Origin: Clostridium cellulovorans 743B | Lineage (GTDB): Bacteria > Bacillota > Clostridia > Clostridiales > Clostridiaceae | Length of the DNA stretch: 64,000 nt | Direction: 5' to 3' | NCBI RefSeq assembly: GCF_000145275.1 | Contig: NC_014393.1 | Location: 434,001-498,000, forward strand | Shown: positions 33,586 to 41,276 of the stretch, piece by piece | Layout of the letters: each line of letters begins with the position of its first letter | Numbering within the stretch: position 1 is the stretch's first letter | Notes under the pieces: generated by a model | Told to the model about the DNA's origin: nothing | Seen by the model: the letters and a program-made list of their open reading frames with translations, nothing else | The model's database searches: none | Program-made: the position numbers and the translations under genes

Positions 33586-35613
33586 ATGGAAGCAATTATA
33601 GGAAAAGTTAAATATCATCATCAAATTATAAATGGAGAGGGGAACTCTCATAATAATAATAATCATGGTGGATCAGAAGTCAATGATTATTTACAAGCGG
33701 TGTCAGAGTATAGAAAAACCTTCGCATCAAAACAAGATGTATTAGATAATACTCCAGACCCAGCAGTAAGAGAAATGTTATTACATATGGAACAAATAGG
33801 TTGTGATACAACCTTTGATAGATTTGACCAACAAAAACCACAATGTAGTTTTGGATTAGCTGGTAGTTGTTGTCGTATTTGTTACATGGGACCATGTAAG
33901 ATTACTCCGAAGAGTCCTAAAGGAATATGTGGAGCTGATGCAGATCTTATAGTTGCTAGAAATATACTAAGAGGTATGGCAGGAGGAGTAGCAGGTCATG
34001 GAATACATGCAAGAGAAGTATTATTAGCATTAAAAAATGCAGCAGAGGGTAAATTAAATCTGCCGATCTTAGGTGAAGATAAGGTTAAAAAGACTGCAGT
34101 ACAATTTGGATTAGAAACTGAAGGCAAGACTGTAAATGAGCTTGCATCACAGATAGCAGATATTCTACTTGAAGATTTATCAAGAACTGTTCCAGGTACT
34201 TTTAGAGCAATAGAAGCTAATGCTCCAGAGGAAAGAAAAAAGGTGTGGAAGGAAATGGACATCATACCTATTGGAGCTTATCATGAAGCCTTCGAAGCAC
34301 TTCACAGAACTGGCGCGGCTACTGATGGTGATTGGGAAAATGTAATGAAACAATTCTTAAGATGTGGTCTGGCTTTTGTATGGTCTGGAGTTGTAGGTTC
34401 TGCTATAGGAACTGATAGTCTTTTTGGAATAGGAAATAGAAGCACTTCAAAGGTAAACGTTGGTGCATTAAAGAAAGGCTATGTAAATATAGCTGTACAT
34501 GGACATTTGCCTGTGCTTGTAAGTGAGATTGTTAAGCAAGGGAGAAGTGAAGAGTTTATAAAATTAGCTAAGGAAAATGGAGCTGAAGGAATTCAGTTCT
34601 ATGGAGTATGCTGTTCTGGACTTTCTGCTATGTATAGATATAACGATGTAATTCCTCTATCTAATGCTATTGGTGCAGAGTTAGTACTTGGAACAGGTGC
34701 TCTAGATCTTTGGGTTGCTGATGTGCAAGATGTATATCCCTCTATTATGGATGTAGCAAGATGCTATAAGACAACAGTGGTTACAACAAGTGATTCTGCG
34801 AGATTACCAGGAGCAGAACATTATGGCTATGATCATCAACATTCTAATATAGGTGAAACTGAAGCTTTAGCTAAAAAAATAATCACAAGAGCTATTGAAA
34901 GTTTTGCAGATAGAAGAGATGTACCAGTATTCATACCATCTTATGAAGTAGATGCAGAAATAGGTTTTTCACTTGAATACATACAAAACAGATTTGGTGG
35001 AGTAAAACCAGTATTAGATGCTATGAAGAGTGGTAAGATACTAGGGATTGTAAATCTTGTAGGCTGCAACAATCCAAGGGTAGTTTATGAAAAAACAGTT
35101 GTAGATATTGCAGATATTCTTATAAAAAATAACGTACTTGTACTTACAAATGGCTGTGCATCCTTCCCACTGTTAAAGCTAGGATTCTGCAACACATCAG
35201 CTTTAGCAAAGACAGGAGAAGGATTAAGGAGCTTCTTAGAATCAGATCTTCCACCAGTATGGCATATGGGTGAATGTATAGATAATGCAAGAGCTTCAGG
35301 ACTTTTCACTACTCTAGCGAAAGAAGCTGGAGAACTAATAAAAGACATGCCTTTTGCTTTATCAAGCCCTGAATGGTCAAATGAAAAGGGAATTGGGGCG
35401 GCACTAGGATTTAGGCTTTTAGGTATAAATTCTTATCATTGTGTCCATGCTCCAGTACATGGTTCAGAAAAGGTTATGAATTTCTTATATACAGGAACAA
35501 AGGATACATTAGGTTCAACTATGAATGTTGAAGTAGACCATATAAAATTAGCAGAAATGATATTACAAGACTTGAGAGAAAAAAGAGTAGCATTGGGTTG
35601 GGATAAAGAATAA
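33586..35613 (+). CDS. cooS: Anaerobic CO dehydrogenase catalytic subunit (Ni-CODH), atypical C-cluster
   Basis: 675 residues. The family oxidises CO to CO2 with a Ni-Fe-S C-cluster and relays electrons through B and D clusters. D/B-cluster cysteines are present: C87, C95, C96, C99, C104, C115. C-cluster residues seen are the VHGH histidines (H305/H307), C342/C343, C494, C524 and C564, plus the catalytic lysine K601. Aligned by eye to C. hydrogenoformans CODH-II, the ligand Cys333 (DYQC) is Asp382 here (DVQD). Of the relay histidines 93, 96, 99 and 102, only the first two remain (AGHGIHAREVLL). The N-terminus adds a His/Asn-rich stretch (HH..., SHNNNNHGG). ATG 33586 follows AGGGGCG. No cooC, cooF or acsB gene is nearby. 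Confidence 0.93.
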   Translation: MEAIIGKVKYHHQIINGEGNSHNNNNHGGSEVNDYLQAVSEYRKTFASKQDVLDNTPDPAVREMLLHMEQIGCDTTFDRFDQQKPQCSFGLAGSCCRICYMGPCKITPKSPKGICGADADLIVARNILRGMAGGVAGHGIHAREVLLALKNAAEGKLNLPILGEDKVKKTAVQFGLETEGKTVNELASQIADILLEDLSRTVPGTFRAIEANAPEERKKVWKEMDIIPIGAYHEAFEALHRTGAATDGDWENVMKQFLRCGLAFVWSGVVGSAIGTDSLFGIGNRSTSKVNVGALKKGYVNIAVHGHLPVLVSEIVKQGRSEEFIKLAKENGAEGIQFYGVCCSGLSAMYRYNDVIPLSNAIGAELVLGTGALDLWVADVQDVYPSIMDVARCYKTTVVTTSDSARLPGAEHYGYDHQHSNIGETEALAKKIITRAIESFADRRDVPVFIPSYEVDAEIGFSLEYIQNRFGGVKPVLDAMKSGKILGIVNLVGCNNPRVVYEKTVVDIADILIKNNVLVLTNGCASFPLLKLGFCNTSALAKTGEGLRSFLESDLPPVWHMGECIDNARASGLFTTLAKEAGELIKDMPFALSSPEWSNEKGIGAALGFRLLGINSYHCVHAPVHGSEKVMNFLYTGTKDTLGSTMNVEVDHIKLAEMILQDLREKRVALGWDKE

Positions 35614-35619
35614 GAGTTT

Positions 35620-35670
35620 AAAGTCCTATGATTGGCAGATGTTTAATGTCAATCATAGGACTTTATTTTT
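35620..35670. terminator. Terminator between cooS and the carbonic anhydrase
   Basis: AAAGTCCTATGATTG (35620-35634) pairs perfectly with CAATCATAGGACTTT (35650-35664), then ATTTTT. It closes the transporter-cooS transcript and may also serve the convergent gene. Confidence 0.92.
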
Positions 35671-35716
35671 ATAAATTAATCTAATAACTTATGTATTTTT
35701 AAATCATTTTGATGTA

Positions 35717-36286
35717 TTAATTATTCTCGGTATAACCATTAATAACAACATCAAGTTTACCAGTTGATGGATCAATAATTAAGCCGTGGACTTTAATGTC
35801 TTTAGGTAGTAATGGATGATTTTTTATTAGGTCAACACTTTCCTTTATAGATTCTTCAACAGAGTTAAAGCCATGCAACCAGCCTTTAACATCGATGCCT
35901 GCATTGCTCAAAGTAGATAAAACTTCTGAAGAAACACCTCTTTCTTTTGCTTTTTCTATAGTTTTATCAGCATTTAAGTTGCTCATACCACATCCATGAT
36001 GACCAATTACTAAAACTTCGTCTGCATTATATTCATATACAGCTACAACAATGCTTCTTATAATACTACCAAAAGGATGCATTATAGATGCCCCAGCATT
36101 TTTTATAAGTTTTACATCACCGTTTTTTAAATTTAATGCTTTTGGTAGAAGTTCAGTTAACCTAGTATCCATGCAAGATAAGATTACTAGTTTTTTATTT
36201 GGTTCTTTTGAGGTAGCGTATTTTTCGTATTCTTTTGACTCAACAAAGTGGTGATTGTAGTCTAAAATTTCTTGTAATTTATTCAT
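35717..36286 (-). CDS. Beta-class carbonic anhydrase
   Basis: 189 residues. The beta-CA zinc site is visible as C38-M-D-T-R (Cys ligand with the Asp-Arg dyad) and HHGCG (His and Cys ligands, about residues 96-100), with the NAGA motif between them. It interconverts CO2 and bicarbonate in the cytoplasm. ATG 36286 has AGGGGG upstream on the minus strand. The gene is convergent with cooS, whose product is CO2; with the CmpA/NrtA-like transporter next door this suggests a role in CO2/bicarbonate handling, which is inference. Its promoter region shares the 330-nt gap with pabAB. Confidence 0.93.
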   Translation of the reverse strand: MNKLQEILDYNHHFVESKEYEKYATSKEPNKKLVILSCMDTRLTELLPKALNLKNGDVKLIKNAGASIMHPFGSIIRSIVVAVYEYNADEVLVIGHHGCGMSNLNADKTIEKAKERGVSSEVLSTLSNAGIDVKGWLHGFNSVEESIKESVDLIKNHPLLPKDIKVHGLIIDPSTGKLDVVINGYTENN

Positions 36287-36453
36287 AGATAGCCCCCTTA
36301 TATATAAAACCTTTTGAATATTAAGCTAATTATATCATATGTCTTAATATAGTATATCTGCTACTACTATTTTTAAATAGTAATTTTATAGCTTTACTGA
36401 TATTAGATAATAGGTACTTTAGTGTTATTGGTTTTTTTATAAAAGTATTTGTA

Positions 36454-36468
36454 TTATAATGATTACAA
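36454..36468. promoter_or_regulatory. PerR-like box in the divergent carbonic anhydrase / pabAB promoter region
   Basis: TTATAATGATTACAA matches the PerR consensus TTATAAT-N-ATTATAA at all but one fixed position. It includes a possible -10 hexamer (36455-36460) and lies within a longer imperfect palindrome beginning ATTTGTA and ending TTACAAAT. In such AT-rich DNA one chance match is plausible. The rest of 36287-36616 shows no gene. Confidence 0.35.
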
Positions 36469-36616
36469 ATATAGATACAAATAGTCTAAGTTTAAGTTAG
36501 CGTTTTGCTTTTGATTTTTCCCGCAGCAGTAAAAAACTTTTGAATATTTTTAGTTATGATTTTGGGTATCTATATATAGTGAAGAATTCCAAAGATAAAG
36601 TAATATGAGGTGAAAT

Positions 36617-38563
36617 ATGTTTTTAATGATAGATAATTACGATTCTTTTGTATATAACTTAGCTAGATACGTTCAGGAACTAGGTGAAGAGATAGTTGTT
36701 ATAAGAAATGATAAGATTACAATTGAAGAGATATTCCATCTAAACCCTAAAGGTATAATAATATCTCCAGGACCTAAAACACCAAAGGAAGCTGGTATAA
36801 GCTTAGAAGTTATTGATAAGTTTAAAGGAATCAAGCCTATTCTTGGGGTTTGTTTAGGTTTTCAATGTATTGGTGATTATTTTGGGGCTAAAGTTAAAAA
36901 AGGCATTTATCCTATACATGGAAAGTTATCAAAGACTACTCATAATCAAGTGGGGATATTTAAAGGAATAAAAAGTCCTATCAATGTTACAAGGTACCAT
37001 TCATTAATAGTAGATAAGATTGATTTGCCAGAGGAGTTAACTATAACAGCTACTAGTGACGATGGAGTTATTATGGGACTTCAACATAGATATTATGATA
37101 TTTATGGAGTTCAATTTCATCCTGAAGCAGCACTTACAGAGGAAGGTCATAATCTTTTAAAGAACTTTATAGATATTTGCAAAAAAGATTTAGAACCTAC
37201 AGTTATGGATATTACCATTGAAGAATTCCAAAGCTATTTAAATCCTTGTGAGATATATTCAGTATTCAGCAAGGAGAAAAATACAATTTTTCTAGACAGT
37301 TCAAAGGAGGATAAAGAACTATCAAGGTTTTCTTTCATTGGAGTCAATCCATATAAAATATATAAAACAAAGGGTAATAAAATCTACATAGATGATAAGT
37401 GCTATTATGGAGATCCGTTTTTAGAACTAGAAAAACTTATTAAATCCATGATTTTAGATAATCAGTATGGAAATATGGATTTACCACTTTTGTGTGGTTG
37501 TATTGGATATTTCTCTTATGATATTGGAAGAATAATTGAAGTGATAGAAGATACTTCCGAAAAGGATTTTGATAGCTATGATAGTTATTTTGTTTTCTAT
37601 GACAATATAATTATCTTTGATCTAATAAATGATAAAAAATATGTAACTGCATTAGGACAATCAAAGGATAGAAAAGAAGCTATAGCTGAGATTAAAGAGA
37701 AAATCCTTGGTGCTAAAGGTATAAAGGAAGAATTTCAGGAAAAGGATCAAAATACCTTTTACTCTAATTTTACAAAGGAAGCTTATATAGATACAATAAA
37801 AAAGGTAAAAGAGTATATAGCTAATGGAGATGTATATATAACCAATCTTACCCAAAGATTTTGGTGTTATAACAATAAGGAAGGATTTCAACTATATAAG
37901 GACTTAAGAAGTATAAATAAGGCACCTTTTGCTAGTTATTTAAATCTTGATGATATTCAAGTAATATCTTCCTCGCCAGAAAGATTTATAAAGATAGAAA
38001 ACAATATTCTTGAGACTAGACCTATTAAAGGCACAAGACCAAGAGGTAGAAATAAAGAAGATGATGAAAAGAATAGACTTGAACTTATAAATAGCGAAAA
38101 GGATAAGGCTGAACTCTTAATGGTTACAGACTTGGAAAGAAATGATTTAAGTAAGGTATGCAAGGTCAATACTGTAAATGTACAAGGACTTTTCAAATTA
38201 GAGGAATATTCAACGGTATTCCATTTAGTTTCAACTATAACTGGAGAATTGATGGATAATGTATCAGCAGTAAAAGCTATGCGGGAGTGCTTCCCAGGTG
38301 GCTCTATTACAGGAACTCCGAAGATAAGATCAATGGAGATAATAGAGGAATTAGAAAAAGTAAGAAGAAACCTTTATACTGGGGCTATAGGATATTTTGA
38401 TTTAAGAGGAAATTGTGATTTTAATATAGTTATAAGAACTATTATTAAAAAAGATAATAAGGCGTACTTTGGCGTTGGTGGAGGTATTACTATAGAATCT
38501 GATGAAGAAATGGAATATGAAGAGACCTTAGACAAAGCTAAAGCGTTGATGAAAGTATTGTAG
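36617..38563 (+). CDS. pabAB: Aminodeoxychorismate synthase, fused PabA-PabB
   Basis: 648 residues. Residues 1-190 are the glutamine amidotransferase (IDNYDSFVYNL at the start, nucleophile Cys in GVCLGFQ, His-Glu in FHPEA). The remainder is the chorismate-binding domain. PIKGTRPRG, with Lys, marks aminodeoxychorismate synthase rather than anthranilate synthase (PIAGT). FPGGSITGTPK and GAIGYFDLRG are further signatures. It makes 4-amino-4-deoxychorismate for folate. ATG 36617 follows GAGGTGA. pabC begins 8 nt after the stop, so the pathway to p-aminobenzoate is complete here. Confidence 0.95.
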   Translation: MFLMIDNYDSFVYNLARYVQELGEEIVVIRNDKITIEEIFHLNPKGIIISPGPKTPKEAGISLEVIDKFKGIKPILGVCLGFQCIGDYFGAKVKKGIYPIHGKLSKTTHNQVGIFKGIKSPINVTRYHSLIVDKIDLPEELTITATSDDGVIMGLQHRYYDIYGVQFHPEAALTEEGHNLLKNFIDICKKDLEPTVMDITIEEFQSYLNPCEIYSVFSKEKNTIFLDSSKEDKELSRFSFIGVNPYKIYKTKGNKIYIDDKCYYGDPFLELEKLIKSMILDNQYGNMDLPLLCGCIGYFSYDIGRIIEVIEDTSEKDFDSYDSYFVFYDNIIIFDLINDKKYVTALGQSKDRKEAIAEIKEKILGAKGIKEEFQEKDQNTFYSNFTKEAYIDTIKKVKEYIANGDVYITNLTQRFWCYNNKEGFQLYKDLRSINKAPFASYLNLDDIQVISSSPERFIKIENNILETRPIKGTRPRGRNKEDDEKNRLELINSEKDKAELLMVTDLERNDLSKVCKVNTVNVQGLFKLEEYSTVFHLVSTITGELMDNVSAVKAMRECFPGGSITGTPKIRSMEIIEELEKVRRNLYTGAIGYFDLRGNCDFNIVIRTIIKKDNKAYFGVGGGITIESDEEMEYEETLDKAKALMKVL

Positions 38564-38570
38564 GTGGAAT

Positions 38571-39323
38571 ATGATTATTATTAATGATAAGATAAGTGAA
38601 CAGTTAGTGTTTGATGATGGGTTTTATTTTGGAAAAGCATTATTCGAAACGATTTTAGTTCTTGAGAAACCAGTATTTTTAAAAGAGCATTTAGAACGTT
38701 TAAATAAAGGTTTGGAACTTCTTAAAATAAATAAGAAAATTACAGAAGAATATATAAATAGAGTAATTAGTGAAAAGGAAATAAAAAATCAAGTGCTTAA
38801 AATTACAGTAAGTGTGAAAAATATTGTAATTAATACAAGACCGATAACCTATACAGATGAAGAGTATAAAAATGGATTTAAGCTTTGCTTTTCGGAGGTA
38901 ATTCGAAACTCGACCTCTATGCTCTCTTATGTAAAGTCTGTGAATTATATAGAGAACATTATTGAGAAGGAAAAAGCTATGGATAAAGGTTTTCAAGAAG
39001 TTATTTTCGCTAATGAACATGGGAAAATCTGTGAGGGTTCCTGTTCTAATATATTCTTCATTAAAAACAAGAACATATATACTCCTAAAGTTAGTTGTGG
39101 TATTTTAACAGGGGTTGTTAGAGCTTGGGTAATTAACAACTACAAAGTAGAAGAAGGAGAATATGATATAAACAATTTACTAGAGAGTGATGAGATATTT
39201 ATTACCAACTCAATTATGGGAATAATGAAAGTAAAAACTTTAAATGATAGAGTTTATGATGATCAGATCACAAAAGGTATTATGGATTATTATTTTAAAA
39301 CTCTTGATGAAGATTATAGGTAA
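38571..39323 (+). CDS. pabC: Aminodeoxychorismate lyase (class IV PLP enzyme)
   Basis: 250 residues of the branched-chain-aminotransferase/ADC lyase fold. The PLP lysine is expected in MLSYVKSVNYIENI, and EGSCSNIFFIKN plus GILTGVVRAWV form the cofactor phosphate and substrate region. It releases pyruvate from aminodeoxychorismate to give p-aminobenzoate. Placement 8 nt after pabAB decides between this and a D-amino acid transaminase. No clear terminator follows. Confidence 0.9.
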   Translation: MIIINDKISEQLVFDDGFYFGKALFETILVLEKPVFLKEHLERLNKGLELLKINKKITEEYINRVISEKEIKNQVLKITVSVKNIVINTRPITYTDEEYKNGFKLCFSEVIRNSTSMLSYVKSVNYIENIIEKEKAMDKGFQEVIFANEHGKICEGSCSNIFFIKNKNIYTPKVSCGILTGVVRAWVINNYKVEEGEYDINNLLESDEIFITNSIMGIMKVKTLNDRVYDDQITKGIMDYYFKTLDEDYR

Positions 39324-39551
39324 GGGTTAAAAATAAAAGGTTTATGCCTGAAATTATAAATAATGTACTTAATAATAGTATTTATTGAAGAGGATTTTAT
39401 CTAAATTTGTATTGAATAGTAAATTAAAAGGGCTAATATAATAAACGGAAATCACAAGAAATATAGTATTTTAAGTGTGTAAAAAAGTTAGATAACTAAT
39501 GAAGTAATATTTTGCATAAGAAACAATAGAATAGTAGTAAACTTCGAAAAA

Positions 39552-39560
39552 TGGTATAAT
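39552..39560 (+). promoter_or_regulatory. Extended -10 promoter of the FHA-FtsW-PBP operon
   Basis: TGGTATAAT (39552-39560), with no good -35. The predicted start near 39567 leaves a leader of about 55 nt. Confidence 0.5.
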
Positions 39561-39574
39561 ATTCATAGATATAT

Positions 39575-39604
39575 AAGCTAGATTTATAGTCTGGCTATTT
39601 TTGT
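39575..39604 (+). terminator. Terminator-like hairpin in the leader of the FHA operon
   Basis: AAGCTAGA (39575-39582) can pair with TCTGGCTATT (39590-39599) through one G-U pair, followed by TTTTG. It lies between the promoter and the GTG start, so it could attenuate expression. The stem is short. Confidence 0.4.
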
Positions 39605-39620
39605 ATAAAGAGGTGGTAAT

Positions 39621-40070
39621 GTGTTTAGTGAACTGAGCGTTATATTTAAGGTCATTATCATAATTATAATATATGTAATTATATTTTTTGCATTAAGAAT
39701 AATGTATAAAGACCTTAAGGGGGGTGGCAGACAAAATCAAGGCCCAAAACATACACCAGTAAAAAGAAAAAAATATGGGCTTGAGGTTATTAATATAAAT
39801 CCAAGTGATAACCTAAAAATAGGTTCCGTAATTATGATATCAGGTCAAATTGTAATAGGAAGAAAAGATAATAATGATCTGATATTAAGTAGCCAATATG
39901 TTTCAGGGACTCATGCTAGGGTGTTTTTACAGAATGATAAATATTTGATAGAAGATCTACAAAGTACCAATGGAACTTTTTTAAATGGTGAAAGATTAGA
40001 AGGAAAAGCCCAGCTTTCTATAGGTGATACTGTTTCTATAGGTGAGGCTGAATTTAAAGTAATAGGGTGA
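39621..40070 (+). CDS. Membrane-anchored FHA-domain protein
   Basis: 149 residues: an N-terminal transmembrane helix (residues about 8-25), a basic linker, and a C-terminal FHA domain with its conserved GR (IGRKDNND), S..H (SSQYVSGTHARV) and NGTFLNG motifs. FHA domains bind phosphothreonine peptides. GTG 39621 follows AGAGGTGG. It heads an operon with an FtsW/RodA protein and a PBP, a layout like the fhaB-rodA-pbpA cluster of Actinobacteria, so it probably recruits a phosphorylated partner to wall synthesis. No Ser/Thr kinase gene is in the window. Confidence 0.9.
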   Translation: MFSELSVIFKVIIIIIIYVIIFFALRIMYKDLKGGGRQNQGPKHTPVKRKKYGLEVININPSDNLKIGSVIMISGQIVIGRKDNNDLILSSQYVSGTHARVFLQNDKYLIEDLQSTNGTFLNGERLEGKAQLSIGDTVSIGEAEFKVIG

Positions 40071-40074
40071 TAAT

Positions 40075-41274
40075 ATGGATACATATAGAGACGAAAAACG
40101 ATTATTAAGGTATACATATTTATTTATAGTGGTGTGTTCGCTAAATCTATTTATAATAAAGGATCCTTTAGATTTTGGTGCCTTGATAATGGGCGCAGTA
40201 ATGATAGTTTTATTAGCCTATACTTATTTTATATTAAGAAGATTTTTCCCAGATGGTGATAAATATATCTTTATCTTTTCATCAATGTTAACTGCTCTAG
40301 GACTTGTAATGATATATAGGCTTGACCGAGGGCTTGCTATAAAACAAATTGTTTGGCTTATTTTAGGAATTGCTATATTTATTTTTATAGTTGTTCTTGT
40401 GCCAGAGTTAAAGCGGTTTAAAAAATTTAAATACATATATATGGTGCTAACTCTTGCTTTTATGGCTATGGCAACATTTATAGGTACAGAAATTTTCGGA
40501 GCAAAAAATTGGGTATATGTAGGACCCATAAGCTTTCAACCTTCTGAATTTGGTAAGGTATTTTTGATATTATATTTAGCTGCAGCATTAGAGGAATATG
40601 AAAACTTTAAACAATTGATTGAGCCAGCGTTTATTGTTATGGTATCATTGGGATTTATGATCCTTCAAAGGGACTTAGGAACTGCACTTATGATATTTGC
40701 TATATCTTTAACTATGTTGTATATATCAACTTCAAAGTTGAAGTATATATTAACCTGTTTAGCGCTTTTTGCTATCGGGGCAACTCTAAGCTATTTCTTA
40801 TTCTACCATGTAAGAAGACGGGTTCTTATATGGCATGATCCGTGGCCTTATGTTGGTAACGAAAGTTATCAATTAGTCCAAGGATATTATGGTATAGCTA
40901 TGGGAGGACTTTTTGGATCTGGCCTTGGACTAGGACATCCAGAATTTGTTGCTGTAAGAGAATCAGATTTAATTTTTTCAGTTATTGCCGAGGAAATGGG
41001 AATGCTAGTGGGTTTTGCTGTACTAATTCTACATTTCTTGTTGTTTTATAGAAATATCAGGGGAGCTATCTATGCTAAGAGCAATTTTACAAAACTTTTA
41101 ACTGTAGGCTTAAGCACTATGATAGCGACACAAACCTTAGTAATAGTTGGTGGAGTTACAGGCTTTATTCCACTTACAGGAATAACCTTGCCACTGGTGA
41201 GCTACGGAGGAACATCGCTACTGATTACCTTTATATCCTTGGGGATAATTCAAAAGGTTTCTGAAGGAGAGTAA
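40075..41274 (+). CDS. FtsW/RodA/SpoVE-family peptidoglycan polymerase
   Basis: 399 residues with about ten transmembrane helices. SEDS signatures are visible: RDLGTALM in a middle loop, the large extracellular loop with WHDPWPY and NESYQLVQGYYGIAMGGLFGSGLG, and PLTGITLPLVSYGGTSLL near the C-terminus. SEDS proteins polymerise lipid II together with a class B PBP. The partner PBP gene begins 2 nt downstream and the FHA gene lies 4 nt upstream. Whether it serves division, elongation or sporulation cannot be decided from sequence. Confidence 0.94.
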   Translation: MDTYRDEKRLLRYTYLFIVVCSLNLFIIKDPLDFGALIMGAVMIVLLAYTYFILRRFFPDGDKYIFIFSSMLTALGLVMIYRLDRGLAIKQIVWLILGIAIFIFIVVLVPELKRFKKFKYIYMVLTLAFMAMATFIGTEIFGAKNWVYVGPISFQPSEFGKVFLILYLAAALEEYENFKQLIEPAFIVMVSLGFMILQRDLGTALMIFAISLTMLYISTSKLKYILTCLALFAIGATLSYFLFYHVRRRVLIWHDPWPYVGNESYQLVQGYYGIAMGGLFGSGLGLGHPEFVAVRESDLIFSVIAEEMGMLVGFAVLILHFLLFYRNIRGAIYAKSNFTKLLTVGLSTMIATQTLVIVGGVTGFIPLTGITLPLVSYGGTSLLITFISLGIIQKVSEGE

Positions 41275-41276
41275 AG

